This document shows positions 44,366 through 52,112 of a stretch of 64,000 nucleotides of DNA, piece after piece. This DNA comes from HIMB11 sp965657135 (GTDB lineage Bacteria; Pseudomonadota; Alphaproteobacteria; Rhodobacterales; Rhodobacteraceae): contig CBFHNF010000001.1 in assembly GCA_965657135.1 (NCBI GenBank), positions 62,001 to 126,000 on the forward strand, in the 5' to 3' direction. Made by a program: the position numbers and the translations under genes. The notes beneath the pieces are model-generated. The model saw nothing but the letters and a program-made list of their open reading frames with translations. It was not told the DNA's origin and ran no database searches. Each line of letters starts with the position of its first letter. Position 1 is the stretch's first letter.

Positions 44366-45934
44366 TTAGGAAACGTCTTTCCAGTTCACTTCACGTTTGT
44401 CTTCGCCCAAACGACCGCGACGCACATATAGCCGATTTAGCGCGTTGATGTAGGCTTTAGCACTTGCGACAACAGTATCGGTATCTGCAGATTGACCCGT
44501 TGCAATATTGCCGTCCTCATCCATGCGGACGCTTACAGTGGCTTGGGCGTCTGTGCCTTCGGTGACTGCGTGAACTTGGTATAGTTGTAGGCGCGCCTGA
44601 TGTCCGTAAAGCGCTTTTACGGCGTTGAATGTTGCATCAACAGGGCCGTCCCCACTGGCGGTTGTAGATACCTCTTCCCCGCCGATGATCAATGTCATTT
44701 CGGCCGTTTGTGGTTCGCCAGTGCCGCAAATAACCCGCAATGATTTCAGGGTGATGTGATCATTTTCTGCATCTTCACCTGCACGCATCAACGCGATCAG
44801 GTCTTCATCATAGACCTCTTTTTTGCGATCGGCCAATTCTTTAAAGCGGACAAACACGTCCTTCAGCTGATTGTCGGCAAGAACATATCCCAAGTCTTCT
44901 AACTTTGAACGAAGCGCCGCACGACCTGAATGTTTTCCCATAACCAAATTTGTCTCAGACAGACCCACATCTTCTGGACGCATGATTTCGAATGTTTCAG
45001 CGTTTTTCAGCATGCCGTCTTGGTGAATACCGCTCTCGTGGGCAAATGCATTTTTGCCAACTATGGCTTTGTTGAACTGTACAGGGAAACCAGAAACCGA
45101 GGCCACACGTCGTGAAATATTCATGATCTTAGTTGTGTCTATGCCCGTGAAATAGGGCATGATATCGCCGCGTACTTTTAGGGCCATAACCACTTCTTCA
45201 AGAGCCGTATTTCCTGCGCGTTCCCCAAGCCCATTGATCGTACATTCGATCTGGCGCGCGCCACCCTCTACGGCAGCAAGCGAATTGGCAGTGGCCATAC
45301 CCAAATCGTTATGACAATGAGTGGCAAAAATAACGTCATCAGCGCCTGGAACCTTTTCAATCAACATGCGGATCAAATCAGCACTTTCCACGGGTGCGGT
45401 ATAACCCACGGTATCTGGAATATTGATTGTTGTTGCGCCAGCCTTGATCGCGATTTCCACCACGCGGCACAAATAGTCGTGTTCGGTGCGCGTCGCATCC
45501 ATTGGTGACCATTGAATATTGTCGCACAGGTTGCGCGCATGCGTCACCGTTTCATGAATGCGTTCTGCCATTTGATCCTGATCTAAATTCGGGATCGCTC
45601 GGTGCAATGGTGAGGTTCCAATAAACGTGTGGATGCGTGGTCGTTTTGAATTACGTACGGCCTCCCAGCAGCGATCAATATCGCCAAAGTTCGCACGTGC
45701 CAGACCACAAATTACAGAAGTCTTACTTCGGCGGGCGATTTCAGAAACTGCGCGGAAATCGCCCTCGGATGCAATTGGGAAACCTGCCTCGATAATATCA
45801 ACACCCATGTCATCCAGAAGCTCGGCAATCTCTAGCTTTTCATCATGCGTCATGGTTGCGCCCGGTGATTGTTCACCGTCGCGCAAGGTCGTGTCAAAGA
45901 TCACCACGCGGTCTTTGTTGTCGGATTGTGTCAT
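44366..45934 (-). CDS. leuA: 2-isopropylmalate synthase
   Basis: LeuA condenses acetyl-CoA with 2-ketoisovalerate, the first committed step of leucine synthesis, and is normally inhibited by leucine. The 522-residue enzyme has the catalytic barrel (VVIFDTTLRDGEQSPGATM, FATHCHNDLGMATANSLAAVEGGARQIECTINGLGERAGN with the HxH metal ligands) and, from about residue 390, the C-terminal regulatory domain that binds leucine. The length and HxH motif distinguish it from homocitrate and citramalate synthases. The ATG at 45934 follows AGAGAA. Expression is predicted to be controlled by the leader peptide and alternative RNA stems upstream. Confidence 0.95.
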   Translation of the reverse strand: MTQSDNKDRVVIFDTTLRDGEQSPGATMTHDEKLEIAELLDDMGVDIIEAGFPIASEGDFRAVSEIARRSKTSVICGLARANFGDIDRCWEAVRNSKRPRIHTFIGTSPLHRAIPNLDQDQMAERIHETVTHARNLCDNIQWSPMDATRTEHDYLCRVVEIAIKAGATTINIPDTVGYTAPVESADLIRMLIEKVPGADDVIFATHCHNDLGMATANSLAAVEGGARQIECTINGLGERAGNTALEEVVMALKVRGDIMPYFTGIDTTKIMNISRRVASVSGFPVQFNKAIVGKNAFAHESGIHQDGMLKNAETFEIMRPEDVGLSETNLVMGKHSGRAALRSKLEDLGYVLADNQLKDVFVRFKELADRKKEVYDEDLIALMRAGEDAENDHITLKSLRVICGTGEPQTAEMTLIIGGEEVSTTASGDGPVDATFNAVKALYGHQARLQLYQVHAVTEGTDAQATVSVRMDEDGNIATGQSADTDTVVASAKAYINALNRLYVRRGRLGEDKREVNWKDVS

Positions 45935-45955
45935 CTGAGTTCTCTTTTTCTATGT

Positions 45956-46041
45956 CTACTAAGCGGTTCCATGTCGGTGCGCTCTGCTGTCCCCTCTGAG
46001 CGGACGCACCGGATATGGCACGCTCAGAGGCTGCTTAGTAG
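45956..46041 (-). promoter_or_regulatory. leuA attenuator: alternative RNA stems
   Basis: Three perfect inverted repeats interlock in the leader. Stem 1 pairs 46033-46041, which includes the CTA CTA leucine codons, with 45956-45964. Stem 2 pairs 46021-46030 (CCTCTGAGCG in the RNA, around the leader-peptide stop) with 45993-46002. Stem 3 pairs 46005-46011 with 45975-45981. Stems 2 and 3 cannot form together in a simple fold, because one arm of each lies in the loop of the other. A ribosome stalled on the leucine codons would block stems 1 and 2 and favour stem 3. No T-run follows any stem, so control may be Rho-dependent or act on leuA translation. Confidence 0.75.
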
Positions 46042-46104
46042 GAGGCCGAGTGCCAGTGGACCCAGGCGGGCGTGGCACAGTGATATGGCGCTAGAATTCA
46101 TCAT
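46024..46104 (-). CDS. leuL: leucine-rich leader peptide of leuA
   Basis: A 26-codon frame that ends 89 bases before leuA. Eight of the 26 codons are leucine, and the last ten residues are LALGLLLSSL, with CTC, CTC, CTA, CTA and CTC near the stop. This is the pattern of a transcription-attenuation leader peptide that measures charged leucyl-tRNA. Two ATGs in tandem begin the frame. No ribosome-binding site is present; instead a TATAGT box ends seven bases before the first ATG, so the message probably starts at the AUG, as known for the trp leader of Sinorhizobium. The peptide's stop codon lies inside stem 2 of the attenuator. Confidence 0.8.
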   Translation of the reverse strand: MMNSSAISLCHARLGPLALGLLLSSL

Positions 46105-46111
46105 AGGAGCG

Positions 46112-46139
46112 ACTATAGCCAAGAAATTAGAAATGAAAA
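46112..46139 (-). promoter_or_regulatory. promoter of the leuA leader
   Basis: On the minus strand TATAGT (46112-46117) is a good -10 box and TTTTCA is a weak -35 box about 16 bases upstream. Initiation is predicted at 46104-46105, on the A of the leader-peptide ATG or one base before. Confidence 0.55.
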
Positions 46140-46159
46140 GATGTGGTTTTCATAAAATC

Positions 46160-46513
46160 TTAGGCTTCGCGGGCAGCGCGACGCCGTTTGAAAGCCCGAC
46201 GGAACCGATCAACGCGATGTTCCTTGTCGCGCTCAATTAAATAGGCTTCAATATTACGACGATAGATCAGGATATTTTTGCGATCTCGATTCCGTTGATA
46301 AAATTCAATGTCTGTTAAGGTGACCTCAATCGCGCCGCGCATGATGGGTTTCAATTGGTCCATTCGGCGTAGCACCATTGCTGACTTGTGCTCTAATCCG
46401 ATTGCCTTTAATGAAACAAGATTTGGGTGATCAATACGCTCAATATGCAATCTATCTTCTTCAATATATGGATCATAAACGGCGTATATGTTCCCGACCT
46501 GATCCAAATTCAA
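46160..46513 (-). CDS. hypothetical basic protein
   Basis: A frame of up to 117 residues that I do not recognise. It has no signal peptide, membrane helix or cysteine-based motif. The second half is rich in Arg and Lys and ends RRAFKRRRAAREA, giving a strongly basic tail that suggests RNA or DNA contact or membrane-surface binding. The frame opens after a TAG and has no ATG near its beginning, so the start is likely the TTG at 46513 or the TTG two codons later; an ATG exists only at about residue 46. The stop lies 56 bases before the leuA leader, so the leuA promoter sits between them. It is divergent from slyX. Confidence 0.5.
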   Translation of the reverse strand: MNLDQVGNIYAVYDPYIEEDRLHIERIDHPNLVSLKAIGLEHKSAMVLRRMDQLKPIMRGAIEVTLTDIEFYQRNRDRKNILIYRRNIEAYLIERDKEHRVDRFRRAFKRRRAAREA

Positions 46514-46633
46514 AAACTCGTTATCTTTGCCCTAGATACTACTTCCACAGGGCTATGACATGTTAAAACTATTGCATTTTTGGGGCAGTGCGTTCAATGC
46601 ATGTGATGCACATCTATAAGAAAGGATGTTTTG

Positions 46634-46855
46634 ATGGATCAAAATGGTCACGATGTTGAACGCCGCCTTGTGGATTTGGAAACTGCGCTTGCGCATATCA
46701 CCAAAGTCAATGACGAACTTTCCGATATTGTCGCCGATCAGGCGAACCGGATTCACATGTTGGAACGGCGCGTTGGGGTGTTAATGCAGCGAGAGGCAGC
46801 ACGTGAAAGTGAAGGCCTTGAATATGTGGCTGATCAACGCCCACCCCATTGGTGA
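46634..46855 (+). CDS. slyX: SlyX family protein
   Basis: A 73-residue protein made almost wholly of one coiled coil (about residues 7-55, with heptads VERRLVDLETALAHITKVNDELSDIVADQ) and ending in the family's short Tyr-x-Pro-Pro-His-Trp-like tail, here DQRPPHW. The role of SlyX is not known. AAAGGA precedes the ATG at 46634; a TTG three bases earlier is less likely. It is followed by the MORN-repeat gene after about 70 bases. Confidence 0.88.
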   Translation: MDQNGHDVERRLVDLETALAHITKVNDELSDIVADQANRIHMLERRVGVLMQREAARESEGLEYVADQRPPHW

Positions 46856-46928
46856 TTTATAAAGGCCATTGTCAGATGGCGACTGGTTTACTAAGCTGCG
46901 CACAAGCTTAGAAAAAATGCAGGCAACC

Positions 46929-48332
46929 ATGACGCTACGTGTACTGAAAATGACCCTATTTGCGGCAGTAATGATGTCCGCACCGTTGGCCGCCCAAACA
47001 TCCGATGTCGTGATAAAACAATATGACGACGGTGGTATTTATGAAGGCACATTTCGCAACGGTTTACAGCATGGAACTGGCACCTACACCTTGCCAAACG
47101 GATATCAATACGCAGGCGACTGGGTGGATGGTGAAATTCGCGGAAACGGCATTGCCTATTTTCCAAATGGTTCGACTTATGAAGGCAGCTTTGTCAAAGG
47201 AAAGCCAGAGGGAACGGGAAAGATTACCTTTGCGGATGGTGGAACCTACGAAGGCAGTTGGCTAGACGGAAAAATTTCGGGCCAAGGGGTCGCTGAATAC
47301 CCAAATGGTGCCCGCTATGAGGGCGGGTTTCGCGACGCAATGCACCATGGTCGTGGTGTAATGACGAACCCAGATGGCTATATTTACGATGGTGATTGGA
47401 TCAATGGGGTAAAAGAAGGTGCGGCACGCATTACTTATCCCGATGGAACGATCTATGATGGCAGCGTCGTGCGCGGCGCCCGAGAGGGGCGCGGTCGTTT
47501 GGAAATGCCTGAGGGGTTGATCTTCGAGGGCCTTTGGAAGGCAGGCGAAATCAATGGTTTTGGCAAACTGACCCAGCCAAACGGTGATATTTATGAAGGT
47601 AATATGGTTGATGGACGCCGACAGGGGCAGGGCAAGGTCGTTTATGCCAATGGCGACATTTACGAAGGCAACTTTGAAAATGATCAGCGCGTTGGTCAGG
47701 GTGCGTTTATTGGTAGTGATGGATACCAATACGTCGGCAACTGGGAAGGTGGCCAAATCCAAGGGCAGGGCCAAGTAACGTATCCGGATGGGTCAATATA
47801 CAGTGGTAATTTCGTTGATGGATTAGCGGATGGAACGGGTAAAATCGTTTATCCTGACGGCGCAAGCTATGAAGGAGGCTGGAGCGGCGGTGTTATCGAA
47901 GGCGAGGGCATAGCAATTTATGCCAACGGTGTTACGTATAAAGGTACGTTTCACAATGCCCGCAATCACGGTTTTGGCGTGATGACTTATGTCGATGGTT
48001 ATACCTATGAAGGTGAGTGGCAGGATGGAACCCGTTCGGGCAAGGGCAAGGCAACTTTTGCTGATGGAATGGTCTATGAAGGTGACTATTTGAACGGGCA
48101 ACGTCACGGCCAGGGCACAATCACATTGACCGACGGATTTACCTATATTGGCGACTGGGAAAATGGTGAAATTACGGGTCAGGGTGTTGCCACATATGCC
48201 AATGGCGATGTTTATGAGGGCACGTTTAAGCGTGGCAAACGCCAAGGTCAGGGCACAATTCGCTTTGCGAATGGAAACACCGCTAGTGGTGAGTGGAACA
48301 ATGGGGCATTGGTTAGCAACGCGGATCAGTAA
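46929..48332 (+). CDS. exported MORN-repeat protein, 18 full repeats
   Basis: A 467-residue protein with a signal peptide (MTLRVLKMTLFAAVMMSAPLAA, cleavage near AQTSDVV) followed by 18 complete and one partial MORN repeats of exactly 23 residues, with no insertion or deletion between them. The unit is GxxYEGxFxxGxxxGxGxxxYxD/N. MORN arrays form long curved beta-hairpin ribbons and in eukaryotes bind lipids or proteins; in bacteria their task is unknown. The export signal suggests a periplasmic or surface scaffold. The ATG at 46929 is chosen because AGGCAA precedes it and it begins the signal peptide; the frame is open from 46869. The last 20 bases overlap the convergent photolyase-related gene. 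Confidence 0.85.
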   Translation: MTLRVLKMTLFAAVMMSAPLAAQTSDVVIKQYDDGGIYEGTFRNGLQHGTGTYTLPNGYQYAGDWVDGEIRGNGIAYFPNGSTYEGSFVKGKPEGTGKITFADGGTYEGSWLDGKISGQGVAEYPNGARYEGGFRDAMHHGRGVMTNPDGYIYDGDWINGVKEGAARITYPDGTIYDGSVVRGAREGRGRLEMPEGLIFEGLWKAGEINGFGKLTQPNGDIYEGNMVDGRRQGQGKVVYANGDIYEGNFENDQRVGQGAFIGSDGYQYVGNWEGGQIQGQGQVTYPDGSIYSGNFVDGLADGTGKIVYPDGASYEGGWSGGVIEGEGIAIYANGVTYKGTFHNARNHGFGVMTYVDGYTYEGEWQDGTRSGKGKATFADGMVYEGDYLNGQRHGQGTITLTDGFTYIGDWENGEITGQGVATYANGDVYEGTFKRGKRQGQGTIRFANGNTASGEWNNGALVSNADQ

Positions 48333-49851
48333 TTCGCGGAACTTCGGCGTCTAAATACACATCCGCTTGTTTCAAAACGCTCGCCCGGTGATCGGCATCC
48401 ATTCGATCCCATGTACGATACATTTGCGCCATTCTCGGATTTTTTGCGAATTTGTCCCGATGGCGCATCAAAAAATGCCAATAGAGCAGGTTGAATGGGC
48501 ATGCATCTGGCCCCGTCTTGGCGGTGACTTTGTAGGCACATGATTTGCAATAATCAGACATGCGATTGATATAGGCCCCGCTGCTGACATAGGGTTTCGA
48601 TCCAACTATGCCGCCATCGGCAAATTGGCTCATCCCAATGGTGTTTGGGGCTTCGACCCATTCGAATGCATCGGCATAGACGCCCAAATACCACTCATGA
48701 ACTTGATAAGGATCCACACCCGCAAGAAGCGCGTAGTTTCCAGTCACCATCAAACGCTGAATGTGATGGGCATAGGCCGTGTCGTGCGTTTGTTCGACAG
48801 CTTTTGTCATGCACATCATTTTACTGTCGCCTCCCCAATAGACATTGGGTAACGGTCGATCATGCCCAAGTGCATTTGAATGTACATAATCGCGTCCCTG
48901 CAGAAAATAGATGCCTCGCATAAATTCCCGCCACCCCAAAATCTGACGAATAAAACCCTCGACCGCGTTGATTGGTGCGTGTCCATTCTTGAACGCTAGT
49001 GCGGCGGCGTCACAGACTTCTTTCGGAGAAAGAAGGCCGATGTTGATGTAGGGTGAGAGAACAGAATGATATAGATGCCGATTATCGCGCAACATGGCAT
49101 CCTGATAATCCCCAAATCGGGGCAATGCATGGGTGATGAAGTGATCTAGCGCGCGCAGAGCATCAGAGCGTGTTACAGCATATTCAAATTGATCTAGTGA
49201 TCCGAAATGTGCGCCGAAACGTTCCTTCACGCTGCGCATAACGTCGGTGGTGATATCGTCAGGAACGAAGGGTAAAGGGCCCGGATATGTGACATCTTTG
49301 GGCGCTGCTTTGCGATTGTCATGGTCATAGTTCCACTGTCCACCGACAGGTTTTCCGCCCTCCATCAAATAACCCGTCTTTTTCCGCATCTCGCGATAAA
49401 AATACTCCATGCGCAGCGATTTTCGCCCCTGCGCCCATGTTTCGAAGTCAACGTGCGATGCAAAAAACCGATCATCCGTAACCAGGGTCACATCTAATGG
49501 TAAGGCCGCCATATCGTCGATAACCCGCCATTCTGTAGGTTCTGTCACTATGATTTTTGTGCATTTATGCTGCGCAGCAATTTTCACAATCTCTGCACTG
49601 AGCGTTTGATGATTTTCTGGATCGTCCAGTTGGGTGTATTGAACGCGCCATCCAGTTTCGCACAGCTGTTGTGCAAAGTGACGCATCGCACTTAGAATAA
49701 GCGTTATTTTCTGCGGGTGATGATGAACATATGTTGCCTCACCTCCAACTTCTCCCATAAAAACAATATCTTGCTTTGGGTCAGCTTGGCGAAGTGCTGG
49801 GTTTGCGGGGGATAGTTGATCCCCTAAAATCACGATAATCTGCCTTACCAT
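48313..49851 (-). CDS. photolyase/cryptochrome-related protein (FeS-BCP type)
   Basis: A 512-residue member of the bacterial photolyase group with an iron-sulfur cluster (PhrB/CryB, formerly deoxyribodipyrimidine photolyase-related). The N-terminus VRQIIVILGDQLSPANPAL, the long FAD-binding helical half with ALPRFGDYQDAMLRDNRHLYHSVLSPYINIGLLSP, FIRQILGWREFMRGIYFLQG and the cysteine segment YCKSCAYKV with DACPFNLLYWHFL fit the group. Relatives repair (6-4) lesions or act as blue-light sensors; Rhodobacter CryB influences photosynthesis genes. The ATG at 49851 is used; a TTG at 49872 is possible. Its start overlaps the stop of an SDR gene. Confidence 0.9.
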   Translation of the reverse strand: MVRQIIVILGDQLSPANPALRQADPKQDIVFMGEVGGEATYVHHHPQKITLILSAMRHFAQQLCETGWRVQYTQLDDPENHQTLSAEIVKIAAQHKCTKIIVTEPTEWRVIDDMAALPLDVTLVTDDRFFASHVDFETWAQGRKSLRMEYFYREMRKKTGYLMEGGKPVGGQWNYDHDNRKAAPKDVTYPGPLPFVPDDITTDVMRSVKERFGAHFGSLDQFEYAVTRSDALRALDHFITHALPRFGDYQDAMLRDNRHLYHSVLSPYINIGLLSPKEVCDAAALAFKNGHAPINAVEGFIRQILGWREFMRGIYFLQGRDYVHSNALGHDRPLPNVYWGGDSKMMCMTKAVEQTHDTAYAHHIQRLMVTGNYALLAGVDPYQVHEWYLGVYADAFEWVEAPNTIGMSQFADGGIVGSKPYVSSGAYINRMSDYCKSCAYKVTAKTGPDACPFNLLYWHFLMRHRDKFAKNPRMAQMYRTWDRMDADHRASVLKQADVYLDAEVPRITDPRC

Positions 49852-50510
49852 TCGACGGGTTTCCCAGCCCAATCAAAAAACTGACCTGTTGTTTTCGGGG
49901 TCATTTTTTCAATCACATCTATCATATGCTGCGCAGCATTTGTTGGCGTTTCAGTCGGATGACGCGTCGTATAATTTGCGCTAAACTGTGTGGCCACGGT
50001 GCCCGGATGTAAGGCAATCAAAGATAGATCAGGATGCGTGCGGCTGAGTTCAATTGAGCTGGTGCGCACGATTTGGTTCACGGCCGCTTTGGCGGCGCGA
50101 TAGCTGATCCACCCCCCGATGTTATTATCCCCGATGGATCCCACTCGCGCGGATAATACAGCGACGATGGCGGGCGCGCGTCGAGGGCAAATCCGCTTAA
50201 TGTGTTTCAAGATAAGGGCTGGGCCAATTGCATTGACTGCAAATTGATCGGCCATCCCCTGCGCCTTGATGGATTGGATGGTTTTTTCTGGGGCATAGTT
50301 ATTAATTTCTAGCGCGCCACTGGCGATAATGACGCGCTGAAAGGGTCCTTCAATCGACGTCATTACGGTGTCCACCGTTTCAGGTTGCATGAAATCCAAT
50401 CCATGCGATTTGCGCGACAGGCCCGTCACATTCGCACCCTTTGCCACATACGCATCAAAAAGGGCGCGTCCGATGCCACCGGTGTGACCAATTATCAAAA
50501 CATTACTCAT
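49845..50510 (-). CDS. SDR family oxidoreductase (CsgA-like)
   Basis: A 221-residue short-chain dehydrogenase of the C-factor/CsgA-like branch. The cofactor segment is LIIGHTGGIGRALFDAY, the conserved Asn region NAIGPALILKHIK, the Ser in VLSARVGSIGDN and the catalytic Tyr and Lys in WISYRAAKAAVNQIV. The product is shorter at the N-terminus than classical SDRs. Substrate is unknown. It overlaps the start of the photolyase-related gene by seven bases, so the two are cotranscribed. Confidence 0.87.
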   Translation of the reverse strand: MSNVLIIGHTGGIGRALFDAYVAKGANVTGLSRKSHGLDFMQPETVDTVMTSIEGPFQRVIIASGALEINNYAPEKTIQSIKAQGMADQFAVNAIGPALILKHIKRICPRRAPAIVAVLSARVGSIGDNNIGGWISYRAAKAAVNQIVRTSSIELSRTHPDLSLIALHPGTVATQFSANYTTRHPTETPTNAAQHMIDVIEKMTPKTTGQFFDWAGKPVEW

Positions 50511-50625
50511 GCCTGATCAACTAGAGGGGCAATCGCGACAATCAAGCCGATCTTATGGTGTTGGCTTGCTCATTTAGGATATCTGCGTTAGAGCGAACTC
50601 CGAAAAGTTAGCTTGGAAAACGACC

Positions 50626-52104
50626 ATGGCCAAAGAGAAAAAACAACCGCGCCCAAAGGCGGAAACGCCCAAAGGGTTTCGTGATTACTTCGGAACCGAA
50701 GTAAGCGAACGTTCTGAAATGCTGTCTCAGATCGCGGGTGTCTATCATCATTATGGCTTTGATGCGCTGGAAAGTTCTGCTGTCGAAACGGTGGAAGCAC
50801 TTGGAAAATTTTTGCCAGATGTAGATCGCCCAAACGAAGGTGTTTTTGCCTGGCAAGAGGAAGAAGGCGATTGGCTGGCCCTGCGCTATGATCTGACAGC
50901 GCCTTTGGCCCGTGTCTATGCCCAGCATCGCAATGATTTACCAAACCCGTATCGTCGTTATGCGATGGGTCCAGTGTGGCGGAATGAAAAACCCGGCCCA
51001 GGCCGCTATCGTCAGTTTTATCAATGTGACGCGGATATCGTTGGTGCGCCCACGGTTGCGGCTGATAGCGAAATTTGCGCCATGTTGGCGGATACGCTGG
51101 AAACCGTTGGCATTCCACGCGGGGACTACCTTGTGCGCGTAAACAACCGCAAAGTGTTGAACGGTGTGTTGGAAACTATGGGGCTGGCGGATGCGGCGCA
51201 GCGTGACGCCGTTTTGCGCACGATTGATAAGTTCGACAAAGTTGGCGAGGCAGGTGTTCGCGAACTACTGGGTAAGGGGCGCCTGGATGCCTCTGGCGCC
51301 TATATTGACGGTGTGGGTTTATCTGATGATCAGGCAGCACCCGTTGTTGCGTTTTTAACCTCTTGTGGTGATACGGCCGCCGCAACACTGGCAAATTTAC
51401 GTGCTGCAATAGGCGGATCAGATGTTGGCGCAGAAGGTGTCAATGAATTGGAAACCATGGCTGAACTGTTTGACGCAGGCGGCTATGGTGGCGATCAAAT
51501 CCTGATAGATCCCTCTGTTGTGCGCGGACTTGGTTATTACACAGGCCCCGTTTTCGAGGCCGAACTAACCTTTGAAATCTTTGATGAAAAGGGCCGCAAA
51601 CGCCAATTCGGATCTGTGTCTGGTGGGGGGCGATATGATGATTTGGTCAAACGCTTCACAGGTCAGGCCGTACCGGCAACAGGGGTGTCCATCGGTGTTG
51701 ATCGCTTGTTGGCAGCGCTGCGGGAAAAGGGGCGGATTGGATCAAACCCGCTAGGCCCAGTGGTGGTGACCGTGATGGACCGTGATCGCATGGCCAATTA
51801 TCAGGCCATGGTCACAGAGTTGCGCAATAATGGTATCCGCAGCGAGGTCTACCTTGGAAATCCAAAGAATTTCGGAAACCAGCTGAAGTACGCAGACAAA
51901 CGCAACTCGCCAGTTGCGATTATCGAAGGTGGGGACGAAAAAGAACAAGGTATCGTGCAGATCAAGGATTTGGTCCTAGGCGCGCAACTTGCACAAAATG
52001 CCACGCTTGAGGAATGGAAAGAGCGCCCAAGTCAGTTCACCGTTCCGCGAGATCAAATGATTGCAAAGGTGCGTGAAATCCTCGCCACTCACACGTCGGA
52101 TTAA
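50626..52104 (+). CDS. hisS: histidyl-tRNA synthetase
   Basis: A 492-residue class II synthetase that charges histidine onto its tRNA. Motif 2 is seen in YRRYAMGPVWRNEKPGPGRYRQFYQCDADI, with the histidine-specific segments LGYYTGPVFE and GGGRYDDLV as motif 3 neighbours, and the C-terminal anticodon domain in VVVTVMDRDRMANYQAMVTELRNNGIRSEVYLG. It has a short charged N-terminal extension (KEKKQPRPKAETP). It heads a hisS-hisZ-hisG operon. The gene has a modest GGAAAA before its ATG. Confidence 0.96.
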   Translation: MAKEKKQPRPKAETPKGFRDYFGTEVSERSEMLSQIAGVYHHYGFDALESSAVETVEALGKFLPDVDRPNEGVFAWQEEEGDWLALRYDLTAPLARVYAQHRNDLPNPYRRYAMGPVWRNEKPGPGRYRQFYQCDADIVGAPTVAADSEICAMLADTLETVGIPRGDYLVRVNNRKVLNGVLETMGLADAAQRDAVLRTIDKFDKVGEAGVRELLGKGRLDASGAYIDGVGLSDDQAAPVVAFLTSCGDTAAATLANLRAAIGGSDVGAEGVNELETMAELFDAGGYGGDQILIDPSVVRGLGYYTGPVFEAELTFEIFDEKGRKRQFGSVSGGGRYDDLVKRFTGQAVPATGVSIGVDRLLAALREKGRIGSNPLGPVVVTVMDRDRMANYQAMVTELRNNGIRSEVYLGNPKNFGNQLKYADKRNSPVAIIEGGDEKEQGIVQIKDLVLGAQLAQNATLEEWKERPSQFTVPRDQMIAKVREILATHTSD

Positions 52105-52112
52105 GCGGGACG

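Noticed and set aside
47020..48300. Strong 69-base periodicity resembling a repeat array
   Set aside because: It is the coding periodicity of 23-residue MORN repeats in a continuous frame with a signal peptide; units differ at most third positions, unlike CRISPR or satellite repeats.
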